Source: Promicromonospora sukumoe
Lineage (GTDB): Bacteria > Actinomycetota > Actinomycetes > Actinomycetales > Cellulomonadaceae
DNA: 64,000 bases
Direction: 5' to 3'
NCBI RefSeq assembly: GCF_014137995.1
Contig: NZ_JACGWV010000002.1
Span: forward strand, 1,513,973-1,577,972
The notes beneath the pieces are model-generated. The model had not been told where the DNA came from, searched no databases, and saw only the letters and a program-made list of their open reading frames with translations. Each line of letters begins with the position of its first letter. Within the stretch, counting starts at the first letter, position 1. A program made the position numbers and the translations under genes. Below are positions 39,936 to 48,001 of the stretch, one piece after another.

Positions 39936-41489
39936 ATGAGATCGAGGATGCGCGCGCCACTGAGCATGGCGCTCGGGGCCGCACTGATGATGACCGGCGT
40001 TGCCGCTACTCCGGGCATCGCGGCGGAGGCGAGCAGCGCTCCCCCGCCCGGCACCACGACGGTCCAGGGCATGACCAAGAAGGTGGACGACGTCGTCGTC
40101 TCCGCGAAGATCTCCCTGCCGCCCGGCGGGGACGTGCAGGGCTCGATCACCGGCACCATGTCGATCACGCACAACGGCTCGTCCGCGGCCATGCGGTCCG
40201 GGCGCATGACGATGATCGACCCCGACGGGCGCAGCCTGACCGGCGCCCAGTTCGTGGCGTCGGGGACGGCGAACACGTGGACCTCGAAGGTCACGCTCCC
40301 CGCGGACGCCGCACCCGGCGTCTACGAGGTGTCCGTGTCCGCGGAGATCGACGTGACCACGACCGACGGCGTGGTCAAGGTGCCGATCCGCACCGCGGAC
40401 CCGGTCCTGGTGCCGTTCCGGGCGAAGCGGAACATCCCCCTGATCTGGACCTCGCCGTCGAGCGCGCCCGCGGGCTCGACCATCTCGGTCTCCGGGGCGG
40501 CCAACATCCGGAGCCTCGGGACCGGTGACTACGAGCCGGCTGCCGACCAGGAGGTCAAGCTGTACTTCGACCCCACGGGCGACGCGCCGGAAGTCTTCAT
40601 CGAGACCCTCACGACGGACGACCGCGGCTACTTCACGACCCGGCAGAAGCCGGGCGCGTCGGGCAAGTGGCGGGCCGAGATGCCGATGACGGACACCGGC
40701 GCCAAGGCCGTGTGGACGCTGACCTCGGGGGAGCGCGCCCGGGACACCAAGCTGCGCGAGGGCACCGTCTCCGCCACGCAGGGCGCCTACACCGCGGGCG
40801 ACCACCTCATCACGCACGACGTCGTGCTGGGCCTCGCCCCCGTGCAGCGCCGGGTCGACGTCGGCAGCCTCGGCTTCACCGTCGGCGGCACCTCCGGCTG
40901 GATCAGTGCGGAGAGCCGGCGGGGCGAGGGCAACTACCCGGACGGGTACCGCGTGCAGCGCGACATGACGCACTCCGGTCTCGGCACGAGCCACGCGACG
41001 ATCACGTTCAACCCGACCCTCCCGGCCGGTGTCTACGACATCGGCATCCGGGACGCCATGAAGGCGTGCTCCGCTCCGGACTGGGACGGCCTCGAGGGTG
41101 GCACCAGCAACTGCACGCACAACGTGCTGGTCGAGGACCCCGCGGTCACGACCATCTCGGTCAAGCGCGCCAGCACCACGACGGTCGCGGCGTCGCAGGC
41201 GTCGGTGCCCTCCGCCCGGAACATCACGCTGAGCGGCGACGTCGAGCGGGTGCAGCTGGTCAGCGGCGGTGGCGCGGCGATCCGTCCGGCGCCGAACGTG
41301 GCGGTCAAGCTGTTCTTCGACCCCGCGGGCTCCGCCGGGCCGACTCTGAAGAAGACGGTCACCACGGGCGCCGACGGGACGTTCTCGACGTCGGTCCGGG
41401 CTGCCTCCACGGGCCAGTGGATCGCCAAGTACGCCGGGACGGGCCTGCTGGCTCCGTCGCAGGCGGGCGTGAACGTGTCCGTCGGCTAG
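39936..41489 (+). CDS. secreted Ig-like protein, paralogue 2 of 5
   Basis: Secreted protein (517 aa) with a signal peptide ending about GIAAEA. It contains two copies of the Ig-like module. The internal one (about 200-260) reads VKLYFDPTGDAP and SGKWRAEM; the C-terminal one (about 405-517) reads VKRASTTTVAAS, VKLFFDPAGSAG and TGQWIAKY. Between them are the loop SRRGEGNYPDG and two cysteines (ACSAPDWD, SNCTHN). AGGGGG lies nine bases before the ATG. No anchor sequence is present, so it is probably released or held non-covalently. Confidence 0.82.
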   Translation: MRSRMRAPLSMALGAALMMTGVAATPGIAAEASSAPPPGTTTVQGMTKKVDDVVVSAKISLPPGGDVQGSITGTMSITHNGSSAAMRSGRMTMIDPDGRSLTGAQFVASGTANTWTSKVTLPADAAPGVYEVSVSAEIDVTTTDGVVKVPIRTADPVLVPFRAKRNIPLIWTSPSSAPAGSTISVSGAANIRSLGTGDYEPAADQEVKLYFDPTGDAPEVFIETLTTDDRGYFTTRQKPGASGKWRAEMPMTDTGAKAVWTLTSGERARDTKLREGTVSATQGAYTAGDHLITHDVVLGLAPVQRRVDVGSLGFTVGGTSGWISAESRRGEGNYPDGYRVQRDMTHSGLGTSHATITFNPTLPAGVYDIGIRDAMKACSAPDWDGLEGGTSNCTHNVLVEDPAVTTISVKRASTTTVAASQASVPSARNITLSGDVERVQLVSGGGAAIRPAPNVAVKLFFDPAGSAGPTLKKTVTTGADGTFSTSVRAASTGQWIAKYAGTGLLAPSQAGVNVSVG

Positions 41490-41514
41490 CTCCTCCTCGG
41501 CTGACGGTGGACAG

Positions 41515-41592
41515 AGGTCCGCCTTCGCCAGCCGGTCAGGCATGGGTTCTCCCGCGAATCCGTGCCTGATCGCCTGGTGGGGGCGGACCTTT
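41515..41592 (+). terminator. long nested terminator hairpin after paralogue 2
   Basis: AGGTCCGCC (41515-41523) pairs with GGCGGACCT (41582-41590) and encloses a second stem TCAGGCA/TGCCTGA (41536-41542/41563-41569). A short T run follows. The 11 bases AGAGGTCCGCC (41513-41523) recur in the terminator after paralogue 3. Confidence 0.65.
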
Positions 41593-41701
41593 GTGCTGCC
41601 CGGAAGTTCACCCGGAAATACCGGCCTGGAAATTCCCCGGTACTGGCAGGATCTGTGCTTGCTCCCGGTTCTCGGGTCACATTCTCCTCGCGAGGTATCC
41701 C

Positions 41702-42883
41702 ATGGTCGTCGGTGCCCGAAAACTGTTCACTTCTGCGCTCGGACTGGTGCTGGCCGGGACATTGCTGGGCGGGCCGCCGGCGAGTGCCGCGAGCCCGGAC
41801 GATGCGGCCTCGGGATCAGTCGGGCCGCAGATGTTGTACACCTATTACGACGTGGCGTTGGCGCCCAACGCCGCTCCGGCCGGTACAGCGGTCCAGCTCC
41901 ACGGGTACGTCGGGGACGCAAGCTCGCGCCAACCCTTCGTCGAGGCGACGGTGGACGTGTACTTCAACCCCAAGGGAACGGCGCCCCGTCGTGCGGTGGA
42001 CAGAGTCGTCACCGACGAGGACGGCTGGTTCCAGAGGACCTACCGGCCGTCCACCTCGGGGACGTACGACATCATCGCGCAGGAGAGCGGTGAGCCCAGG
42101 GGGACCAAGATGGCGACCTTCACCGCGAGGTCGACCAACGAGACCGTCCGGTCCGGCGGAATCTCGGCCACGAAGAACGGCTTTACCGCGAAGATGAGGG
42201 TGACGACTCAAGACGTCGTGACAGGTGTGGAACCGCAGACCGTGTACCTCGATGCGGGGATTCTGTCGCCGGGAGGCAACACGTCCTTCGACCCCCGGCC
42301 TTACCTGGTCACCCGCCGTGCCGAGGGGCAGTACAGCGCGGGCGAGTTCCTCACACCCGGCTGGGGAAGATGGTCCACGAGGTACAGCGCGGTGCAGACC
42401 TATCGCATGTCCGCGGTGCATCCCGCAGGCCTTTACGACGTCTACTACAACTACAAGATCGGCCACTACGACGACTACTGGGACCGGGACGGCAGCGGCA
42501 CCCTCCGAAATCTGTACGTCAAGATGCCGCACAAGCCCATCACCACCATCCGGGTCCGCCGTGCCAGCACCACCACCATCTCCGCGTCGTCGACGTCGTT
42601 CACCGGGTCCCGGAACATCGAGCTCAAGGGCTCGGTGCGCAAGGTGCAGCTGATCAGTGCTGCCAAGGCCGCGAACCGCTGGGCACCGAACACGGCGGTC
42701 AAGCTGTACTTCGACCCGGCCGGCTCGGCCGGGCCCGTCTACAAGAAGACGGTCCGCACGAACTCGAGCGGCGTGTACCGGACGACCGCAAAGACGAGCA
42801 AGTCCGGCAAGTGGATCGCGAAGTACGTGGGCTCCAGCCTGCAGGCCCCGTCGGAGCGGTCGGTGACGATCACGGTCCGCTGA
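41702..42883 (+). CDS. secreted Ig-like protein, paralogue 3 of 5
   Basis: Secreted protein (393 aa) with a signal peptide of about 30 residues ending PPASAAS. It is shorter than paralogues 1 and 2 but keeps two modules. The N-terminal one reads VDVYFNPKGTAP and SGTYDIIAQ; the C-terminal one (280-393) reads VRRASTTTISAS, VKLYFDPAGSAG and SGKWIAKY. The loop TRRAEGQYSAG lies near residue 203. Unlike paralogues 1 and 2 it has no cysteine pair. GCGAGG lies seven bases before the ATG. It ends in a strong terminator. Confidence 0.82.
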   Translation: MVVGARKLFTSALGLVLAGTLLGGPPASAASPDDAASGSVGPQMLYTYYDVALAPNAAPAGTAVQLHGYVGDASSRQPFVEATVDVYFNPKGTAPRRAVDRVVTDEDGWFQRTYRPSTSGTYDIIAQESGEPRGTKMATFTARSTNETVRSGGISATKNGFTAKMRVTTQDVVTGVEPQTVYLDAGILSPGGNTSFDPRPYLVTRRAEGQYSAGEFLTPGWGRWSTRYSAVQTYRMSAVHPAGLYDVYYNYKIGHYDDYWDRDGSGTLRNLYVKMPHKPITTIRVRRASTTTISASSTSFTGSRNIELKGSVRKVQLISAAKAANRWAPNTAVKLYFDPAGSAGPVYKKTVRTNSSGVYRTTAKTSKSGKWIAKYVGSSLQAPSERSVTITVR

Positions 42884-42905
42884 CCGAACCCGGCGAAGCA
42901 CCCGC

Positions 42906-42945
42906 AGAGGTCCGCCTCCAGGTCACATCCTGGAGGCGGACCTCT
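42906..42945. terminator. terminator after paralogue 3
   Basis: A perfect 17-bp stem, AGAGGTCCGCCTCCAGG (42906-42922) with its complement (42929-42945), closes a 6-base loop. It lies between convergent genes. Confidence 0.85.
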
Positions 42946-42961
42946 TCCGTCTCCGCACCGC

Positions 42962-44452
42962 TCAGTCGTAGGTGTGGAAGACGGCGTCCTCCGGGACTGT
43001 GACCAAAGGCGCGGCGGGTTTCGCCCCGGCAGACGTTCCGGGTGCCTCCGCCTCGGAGTCCCGGAGCGCGGCACCGGCGTCCGGGTCCAGCAGGGTGCCG
43101 ACGTTGACCTGGGGCCCGGGGTCGCCTGCCGTGTTCCATGCGATCAGACCCCCGTTGAGGCCGATTATCATCCTGTGTTCCGGCCCGCTCTGACCGAGTC
43201 GTAGCAGGTCCGGTCGGCCTTCGCCGCCCGACGGGACGTCCCGCAGCAGGTATCCGATGCGCCCCGACGCCCAGGCGACCCTGTCGGCTTCAGCGGTCAG
43301 GGTGTCGACACCGGCGCCACCCGGCCGGATCACGACGCCGTTCGACGCCGCGGGATCGACCACTCCGCCGACCCGGGGCAGGACGACGAGGTCGCCACCC
43401 TCCAGCGTGTAGGCGAGGACATCCTCGGTGATGTCGACCAGCGGAACGGATGTGTCGCGCGGATGCTCCAGGACCAGCACCGTCGTCTCGCTGCCGTCGT
43501 CGTCGTAGCTGGTGAAGGTAGTGGTCCAGGCCCCGGACGCCGGCTGGTCGAGTGCGGCGACGACGATCTCGTGATGGCCTGCCCCGACGGCGGTCGCGTG
43601 GTCGGTCACCGTCTCCGGAGCTCCGGAGCCGTCGAAGGGGGCCAGCGACACGCTGGAACCGTGCTGCCAGGCGATGTGCTGCCCCGTCAACTTTAGGCTG
43701 CCGACGTCCAGCGAAGGGACCTGGGCGATCGTCCGGACAGGCTCGCCGATCCCGGCGACGCGAATCGTGCGTGGCATGTCGGCAATGCTTTCGGAACCGG
43801 TCAGCGTGCGCTCGTACCAGGCGATGCGGCCGTTCTCGGCGCTGAGCCCTCCGATGAAGGTCTCCTTGCCCTCCACACGCGCGATCTCCACGATGATCTC
43901 CCGGGAAGGACCGTCGACGAGGTGATGGCCGATCACGTAGGGGTCTTCGCTGGGGTTCCGTGCCTCCAGGCCGTTCTTGGTGCCCGTCCACCACAACCCT
44001 CCGGACTCGGTCAGGGTCTCCGGCCAGAGATCGGAGCGCTGGAAGACCTTGTCGAGCGTCACGTCGGAGCAGGCGGACACCGGTCGGGCGTCGGCCAGGT
44101 CGAACGTCACCTCCGGGCGCACACTGGTGTCCCAGTCGACGGAGTCTCGGCGTAACGCAGGTTCCGGCGCGACGCAGTCCGAAGCCTCCGTCAGCCCGAA
44201 CAGCTCGCGGATCTGCTCGCTCCCCGGCAGCGTCAGCTCGCCGACCCCCGGCACCGGAACCGGACCGGCGAGGGCCAGCGAGAACGCGACCGCGGCCGCC
44301 GTCGTGCCGCCGCCCAGGGCCTGCCAGGCACGACGTCGCCGCAGGGCGCGCCGGCTCCCGGCCACCACCTGTGCCGCGTCGAACTCGTGCCGCTCGACCT
44401 GGTCGGCGCCGGCCCGGAGGCGCGCCACGACGCCCGTGTCGTCGATGCTCAT
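42962..44452 (-). CDS. membrane-anchored partner of the SigE-family sigma factor (anti-sigma-like)
   Basis: Single-pass membrane protein (496 aa). A cytoplasmic N-terminus of about 38 residues (RLRAGADQVERHEFDAAQ) precedes a basic RRALRRRRAW stretch and a membrane helix. The extracytoplasmic part of about 420 residues has repeated beta strands with patterns such as GLWWTGTKNGLEA, GRIAWYE, HIAWQHG and DRVAWASG. This looks like a beta-propeller. The start overlaps the sigma-factor stop (ATGA). Such pairing is typical of anti-sigma factors, but no known anti-sigma domain is recognised, so the role is an inference. Confidence 0.7.
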   Translation of the reverse strand: MSIDDTGVVARLRAGADQVERHEFDAAQVVAGSRRALRRRRAWQALGGGTTAAAVAFSLALAGPVPVPGVGELTLPGSEQIRELFGLTEASDCVAPEPALRRDSVDWDTSVRPEVTFDLADARPVSACSDVTLDKVFQRSDLWPETLTESGGLWWTGTKNGLEARNPSEDPYVIGHHLVDGPSREIIVEIARVEGKETFIGGLSAENGRIAWYERTLTGSESIADMPRTIRVAGIGEPVRTIAQVPSLDVGSLKLTGQHIAWQHGSSVSLAPFDGSGAPETVTDHATAVGAGHHEIVVAALDQPASGAWTTTFTSYDDDGSETTVLVLEHPRDTSVPLVDITEDVLAYTLEGGDLVVLPRVGGVVDPAASNGVVIRPGGAGVDTLTAEADRVAWASGRIGYLLRDVPSGGEGRPDLLRLGQSGPEHRMIIGLNGGLIAWNTAGDPGPQVNVGTLLDPDAGAALRDSEAEAPGTSAGAKPAAPLVTVPEDAVFHTYD

Positions 44453-44979
44453 CGCTCGCCCTCCTGGAAGATCTCGCGCAGGCGGGCGATCCCGCGTGCG
44501 TTGGCGGACTTGACGGTGCCGACGGCGATCCCGAGCTCGCGGGCCGTCTGCTGCTCGGTGAGGTCGAGCAGGTGCCGCAGCACCACCACCCGGCGCTGCG
44601 CCAGCGGGAGCGCGGCCAGCGCGCGCACCACCTCGTCGCGCACGGCCACACCCTCGGCCGGACCGGCGACCGACCCCGCGGGGACGACGTCGGACACCAC
44701 CTCGCCGCGGGTGCGCCGCCAGCCGTCGATGCGCAGGTTGAGCAGGATGCGGCGGGCATAGGCCCGCGGCTCTCCGGCGCGCGCCCGGTGCCAGGACCGG
44801 TAGGTGCGCTCGAAGGTCGCCTGGACCAGCTCCTCCGCGCGGTGCGCGTCACCGGACAGGAGGAGTGCCGTCTTGTGGAGGTACGGTCCCGCCTCGTGCA
44901 CGAACGCCGTGAACTCCTGGTCCTTGGTGCGCGTGACGTCGACCTGGACCCGCGCCTCGTCGCTCACCTCGGCGAACAT
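44449..44979 (-). CDS. SigE-family ECF-type RNA polymerase sigma factor
   Basis: Sigma-70 family factor of the actinobacterial SigE group (176 aa). Region 2 includes LVQATFERTYRSWHRA and YARRILLNLRIDGWRR. Region 4 is a helix-turn-helix (LPLAQRRVVVLRHLLDLTEQQTA then GIAVGTVKSANARG). It is the first gene of a two-gene unit with the membrane partner. It probably controls a small extracytoplasmic-stress regulon, possibly including its own promoter in the 172-bp divergent gap. Confidence 0.92.
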   Translation of the reverse strand: MFAEVSDEARVQVDVTRTKDQEFTAFVHEAGPYLHKTALLLSGDAHRAEELVQATFERTYRSWHRARAGEPRAYARRILLNLRIDGWRRTRGEVVSDVVPAGSVAGPAEGVAVRDEVVRALAALPLAQRRVVVLRHLLDLTEQQTARELGIAVGTVKSANARGIARLREIFQEGER

Positions 44980-45151
44980 GTTCGCGTGCTCTCCCTCGTC
45001 ATGTCCCCCACCACGCGGCGACCCACGAGAAAGGTTCCATGCCCCGTGACGCGTCTCCGAATCCGCAGGTCAGACGGCCGCCGCGAGCGTGTTGACCGGG
45101 CCGGCGCCCAGATCTAGCCTCCGAGGACGGCCAGATCGAAGGAGAACCGTC

Positions 45152-46180
45152 GTGAGCACGGACGTCACGCACTCGTTCACGCTGCCGCTCGACGACCCCA
45201 CGGCGGTGGAACTGGCCGTGACCGGCGGAAAGGGCTCGTCCCTCGCCCGCCTGGCCGCGGCCGGCCTGCCGGTCCCGGGCGGGTTCCACGTCACCACCGA
45301 CGCATACCGGTCCGCGGTGGCCGGTCCGCCGCAGCAGGCGATCCTCGCCGCCGCGCGGGACGTGGACCCCGACCGCCCCGAGACCCACGAGGCCGCGGCT
45401 GCCCGGATCGCCGAGGTCTTCGCCGCGCTGGAGGTCCCGGAGCCGCTGGCCGACGCCGTCCGGGCCGGGTACGCGAGCCTGCGCGCCGCGGGCGGCTCCC
45501 CGGACGGCGCCGCGGGCGGCAGCACGGCCGGATCGGCACACGCCGTCGAACCCGCCGTCGCCGTCCGCTCCTCCGCGACGGCCGAGGATCTGCCGGGCAT
45601 GTCGTTCGCGGGCCAGCAGGACTCGTTCCTCAACATCCGCGGCGAGGGTGCCCTGCTCCGGGCGGTCCGCGACTGCTGGGCCTCGCTGTGGACGGCGCGC
45701 GCGATCGCCTACCGGGCGCGACGCGGCATCCCCGCCGACGAGGTCACGCTCGCCGTGGTGGTGCAGCGGCTGGTCGACGCCGACGCGGCCGGCGTCCTGT
45801 TCACCGTCGACCCGATGACCGGCTCCCGCGACCGGGTGCTGATCAACGCGGCCTGGGGACTGGGCGAGGCGGTCGTCGGCGGCCGGGTCACGCCCGACAC
45901 CTTCTACGTCGCCCGGGTCGGCGGGGCGGTCGAGCGCGCGGTGAGCACCAAGGAGGTCCGCACCGTGCGCACGGCTGACGGCACCCGCGACGAGCCGGTG
46001 TCCGCCGCGCTCCGGGACCGGCCCTCGCTCACCGACGAGCAGGCGGTGCGGCTCGCCACGCTCGGTGTCCGGATCGAGGAGCTGTACGGCGTCGCGATGG
46101 ACGTCGAGTGGGCGGTGCACGACGGCACGCCGGCCGTCCTGCAGGCGCGCCCCGTCACGGGCGCCGCCGGACGCTCCTAG
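45152..46180 (+). CDS. stand-alone PEP/pyruvate-binding (PPDK N-terminal) domain protein
   Basis: Protein (342 aa) consisting of the ATP-grasp nucleotide-binding domain of PEP synthase/pyruvate phosphate dikinase enzymes. Visible marks are GGKGSSLARL, VAVRSSATAEDLPGMSFAGQQDSFLN, the TVDPMTGS segment and the late VEWAVHDG with the final LQARP. The phosphohistidine and PEP-binding domains that complete the enzyme are missing; full-length relatives have 750 or more residues. It could work with a separately encoded partner or modify a small molecule, as rifampin phosphotransferase does. GAAGGAGA precedes the GTG. Confidence 0.85.
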   Translation: MSTDVTHSFTLPLDDPTAVELAVTGGKGSSLARLAAAGLPVPGGFHVTTDAYRSAVAGPPQQAILAAARDVDPDRPETHEAAAARIAEVFAALEVPEPLADAVRAGYASLRAAGGSPDGAAGGSTAGSAHAVEPAVAVRSSATAEDLPGMSFAGQQDSFLNIRGEGALLRAVRDCWASLWTARAIAYRARRGIPADEVTLAVVVQRLVDADAAGVLFTVDPMTGSRDRVLINAAWGLGEAVVGGRVTPDTFYVARVGGAVERAVSTKEVRTVRTADGTRDEPVSAALRDRPSLTDEQAVRLATLGVRIEELYGVAMDVEWAVHDGTPAVLQARPVTGAAGRS

Positions 46181-47037
46181 AACACCGGCTTGCCGCCCGT
46201 CACCCCGAGCACCGTCCCCGACACGTACGACGCCGTGGCCGGCGAGGCCAGGAAGACGAACGCCGGCGCCACCTCGGCGGGCTGGCCGGCCCGGCCCAGC
46301 GGGGTGTCCGTGCCGAACGACGTGATCTTCTCCTCGGGCTGGGTGGCCGGCTGCAGCGGCGTCCAGATGGGACCGGGCGCCACGGCGTTCACGCGGATGC
46401 CGCGCGGACCCAGCTCGGCGGCGAGGTTCACCGTGAGGTTGTTGATCGCGGCCTTGGTGGACGCGTAGTCGAGCAGCGACGTCGACGGCTGGTACGCCTG
46501 GATCGACGAGTTGTTGATGATCACGCCGCCCTCGCCCATGTGCTCCAGCGCCGCCTGCGTCACCCAGAACAGCGCGTACAGGTTGGTCTTGAACACCCGG
46601 TCCAGGTCCTCGGTGGTCACGTCCGCCACCGACTCGCGCCGTGCCATCTGGTAGCCGGCGTTGTTCACCAGCACGTCGAGTCCGCCCAGCTCGCCGGCGG
46701 CCCGGTGCGCGACGCCGCGCGCCGTCGCCTCGTCCCGCAGGTCACCCGGGAGCAGGGCGCACTGCCGTCCCGCGCCGCGCACCCACTCCGCCGTCGCCCG
46801 CGCGTCGTGCTCCTCCTCGGGCAGGTAGGACAGGGCGACGTCGGCGCCCTCGCGCGCGAACGCGATCGCGACCGCCCGGCCTATCCCCGAGTCGCCTCCG
46901 GTCACGAGCGCCTTGCGGCCGAGCAGCTTCTCGCTGCCCACGTAGCTGGTCTCCCCGTGGTCCGGCGTCGGGATCATCTGGTCGGTGGTCCCGGGCGGGT
47001 TCTGCTGCTGCGGTGGGAACGCCTGGTCCTGGCTCAT
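46177..47037 (-). CDS. SDR family oxidoreductase
   Basis: Classical short-chain dehydrogenase (286 aa) with a Pro/Gln-rich N-terminal extension of about 35 residues, as in YhdF/GsiB-like stress-related SDRs. The cofactor motif TGGDSGIG is at 46-53, the NNAG motif follows, and the catalytic residues are S178, Y191 and K195. The ATG chosen has GGAGG five bases upstream; the ATG four codons earlier would place that site inside the gene. Its TAG stop overlaps the convergent TAG stop of the neighbouring gene in the palindrome CTAG. Confidence 0.92.
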   Translation of the reverse strand: MSQDQAFPPQQQNPPGTTDQMIPTPDHGETSYVGSEKLLGRKALVTGGDSGIGRAVAIAFAREGADVALSYLPEEEHDARATAEWVRGAGRQCALLPGDLRDEATARGVAHRAAGELGGLDVLVNNAGYQMARRESVADVTTEDLDRVFKTNLYALFWVTQAALEHMGEGGVIINNSSIQAYQPSTSLLDYASTKAAINNLTVNLAAELGPRGIRVNAVAPGPIWTPLQPATQPEEKITSFGTDTPLGRAGQPAEVAPAFVFLASPATASYVSGTVLGVTGGKPVF

Positions 47038-47178
47038 GTCGTCCTCCATCGTCGTGCGACGCGTCGACGTAGTGGCCTCTCTTCGACCGCTGTTCACGCT
47101 AGCCCGGGGGTCACCGAGCCGCACTTCCCGTACTCTCGGTCCCGCCAGGTTGGGGACAACGGCCCTGGAAGGAGCCTT

Positions 47179-47865
47179 GTGAACTCTGCACCGACGCCGG
47201 ACGAGCCCGCGATCGCGGACGAGGTCGAGGAGGTGCTCGCGGTCGGCAGCACGTCCCCGGTGGGACGGTACCGGCTGGACCTGGCCACGGGCGAGTGGGC
47301 GTGGTCCGACGAGGTGTACGTGATGCACGGCTTCGAGCCGGGCCAGGTCGTGCCGACGACGCCCCTGATGCTCTCGCACAAGCATCCCGACGACCGGGAC
47401 CGGGTGGACGGCGTGCTGCTGGAGGCGGCCGAGACGGGCCAGCCGTTCAGCTCGGTGCACCGGATCCTCGACGCCGCGGGCGAGACGCGGACGCTCGCGG
47501 TGACCGGGCAGGGGCTCCGCGACCCGGAGAGCGGCCGGGTGACGGAGCTGTTCGGGTACTTCATCGACGTCACCGACTCGCACCGGGCGGCGGCGGCACG
47601 CGACGCGACGGCCTCCATCCGGGCCTCGGCGCAGCGGCGCGCGGTGATCGAGCAGGCCAAGGGCGTGCTGATGGTGGTCTACGGCGTGGACGAGGAAGAG
47701 GCGTTCGGCCTGCTCCGTGAGGCGTCGAACCTGGCGAACATCGCGGTGCGCGACATCGCCCTCACGCTGGTGGACCTGTTCTCCGGCCCGGACGTGACCG
47801 TGGTCCCCACCCGCGAGGCGATCGACCGGTTCCTCGCCGACCCGGGCGCCCCGGGCGGCCACTGA
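47179..47865 (+). CDS. PAS and ANTAR domain protein
   Basis: Cytoplasmic regulator (228 aa). The PAS domain (about 30-135, PAS_3 type) shows GEWAWSDEVY and TELFGYFIDVT. The ANTAR RNA-binding domain (about 150-203) shows IEQAKGVLMVVYGVDEEEAFGLLREAS. ANTAR proteins act as antiterminators on two-hairpin RNA targets, here presumably under control of a small-molecule or redox signal sensed by PAS. GGAAGGAG precedes the GTG. It is divergent from the SDR gene. Confidence 0.92.
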   Translation: MNSAPTPDEPAIADEVEEVLAVGSTSPVGRYRLDLATGEWAWSDEVYVMHGFEPGQVVPTTPLMLSHKHPDDRDRVDGVLLEAAETGQPFSSVHRILDAAGETRTLAVTGQGLRDPESGRVTELFGYFIDVTDSHRAAAARDATASIRASAQRRAVIEQAKGVLMVVYGVDEEEAFGLLREASNLANIAVRDIALTLVDLFSGPDVTVVPTREAIDRFLADPGAPGGH

Positions 47866-48001
47866 TCTTTGGCCGGTATGTCCGGGTGGAACCGCCGGGA
47901 GGGCGCCGAGTTCACCCGAACATTCCGTGCGTACCGCTCGTCCGAGGTTCACAGTGGACGGGACCCCCGGGTATCGGGGACCTCGAGCGAGGGGCACGGC
48001 G

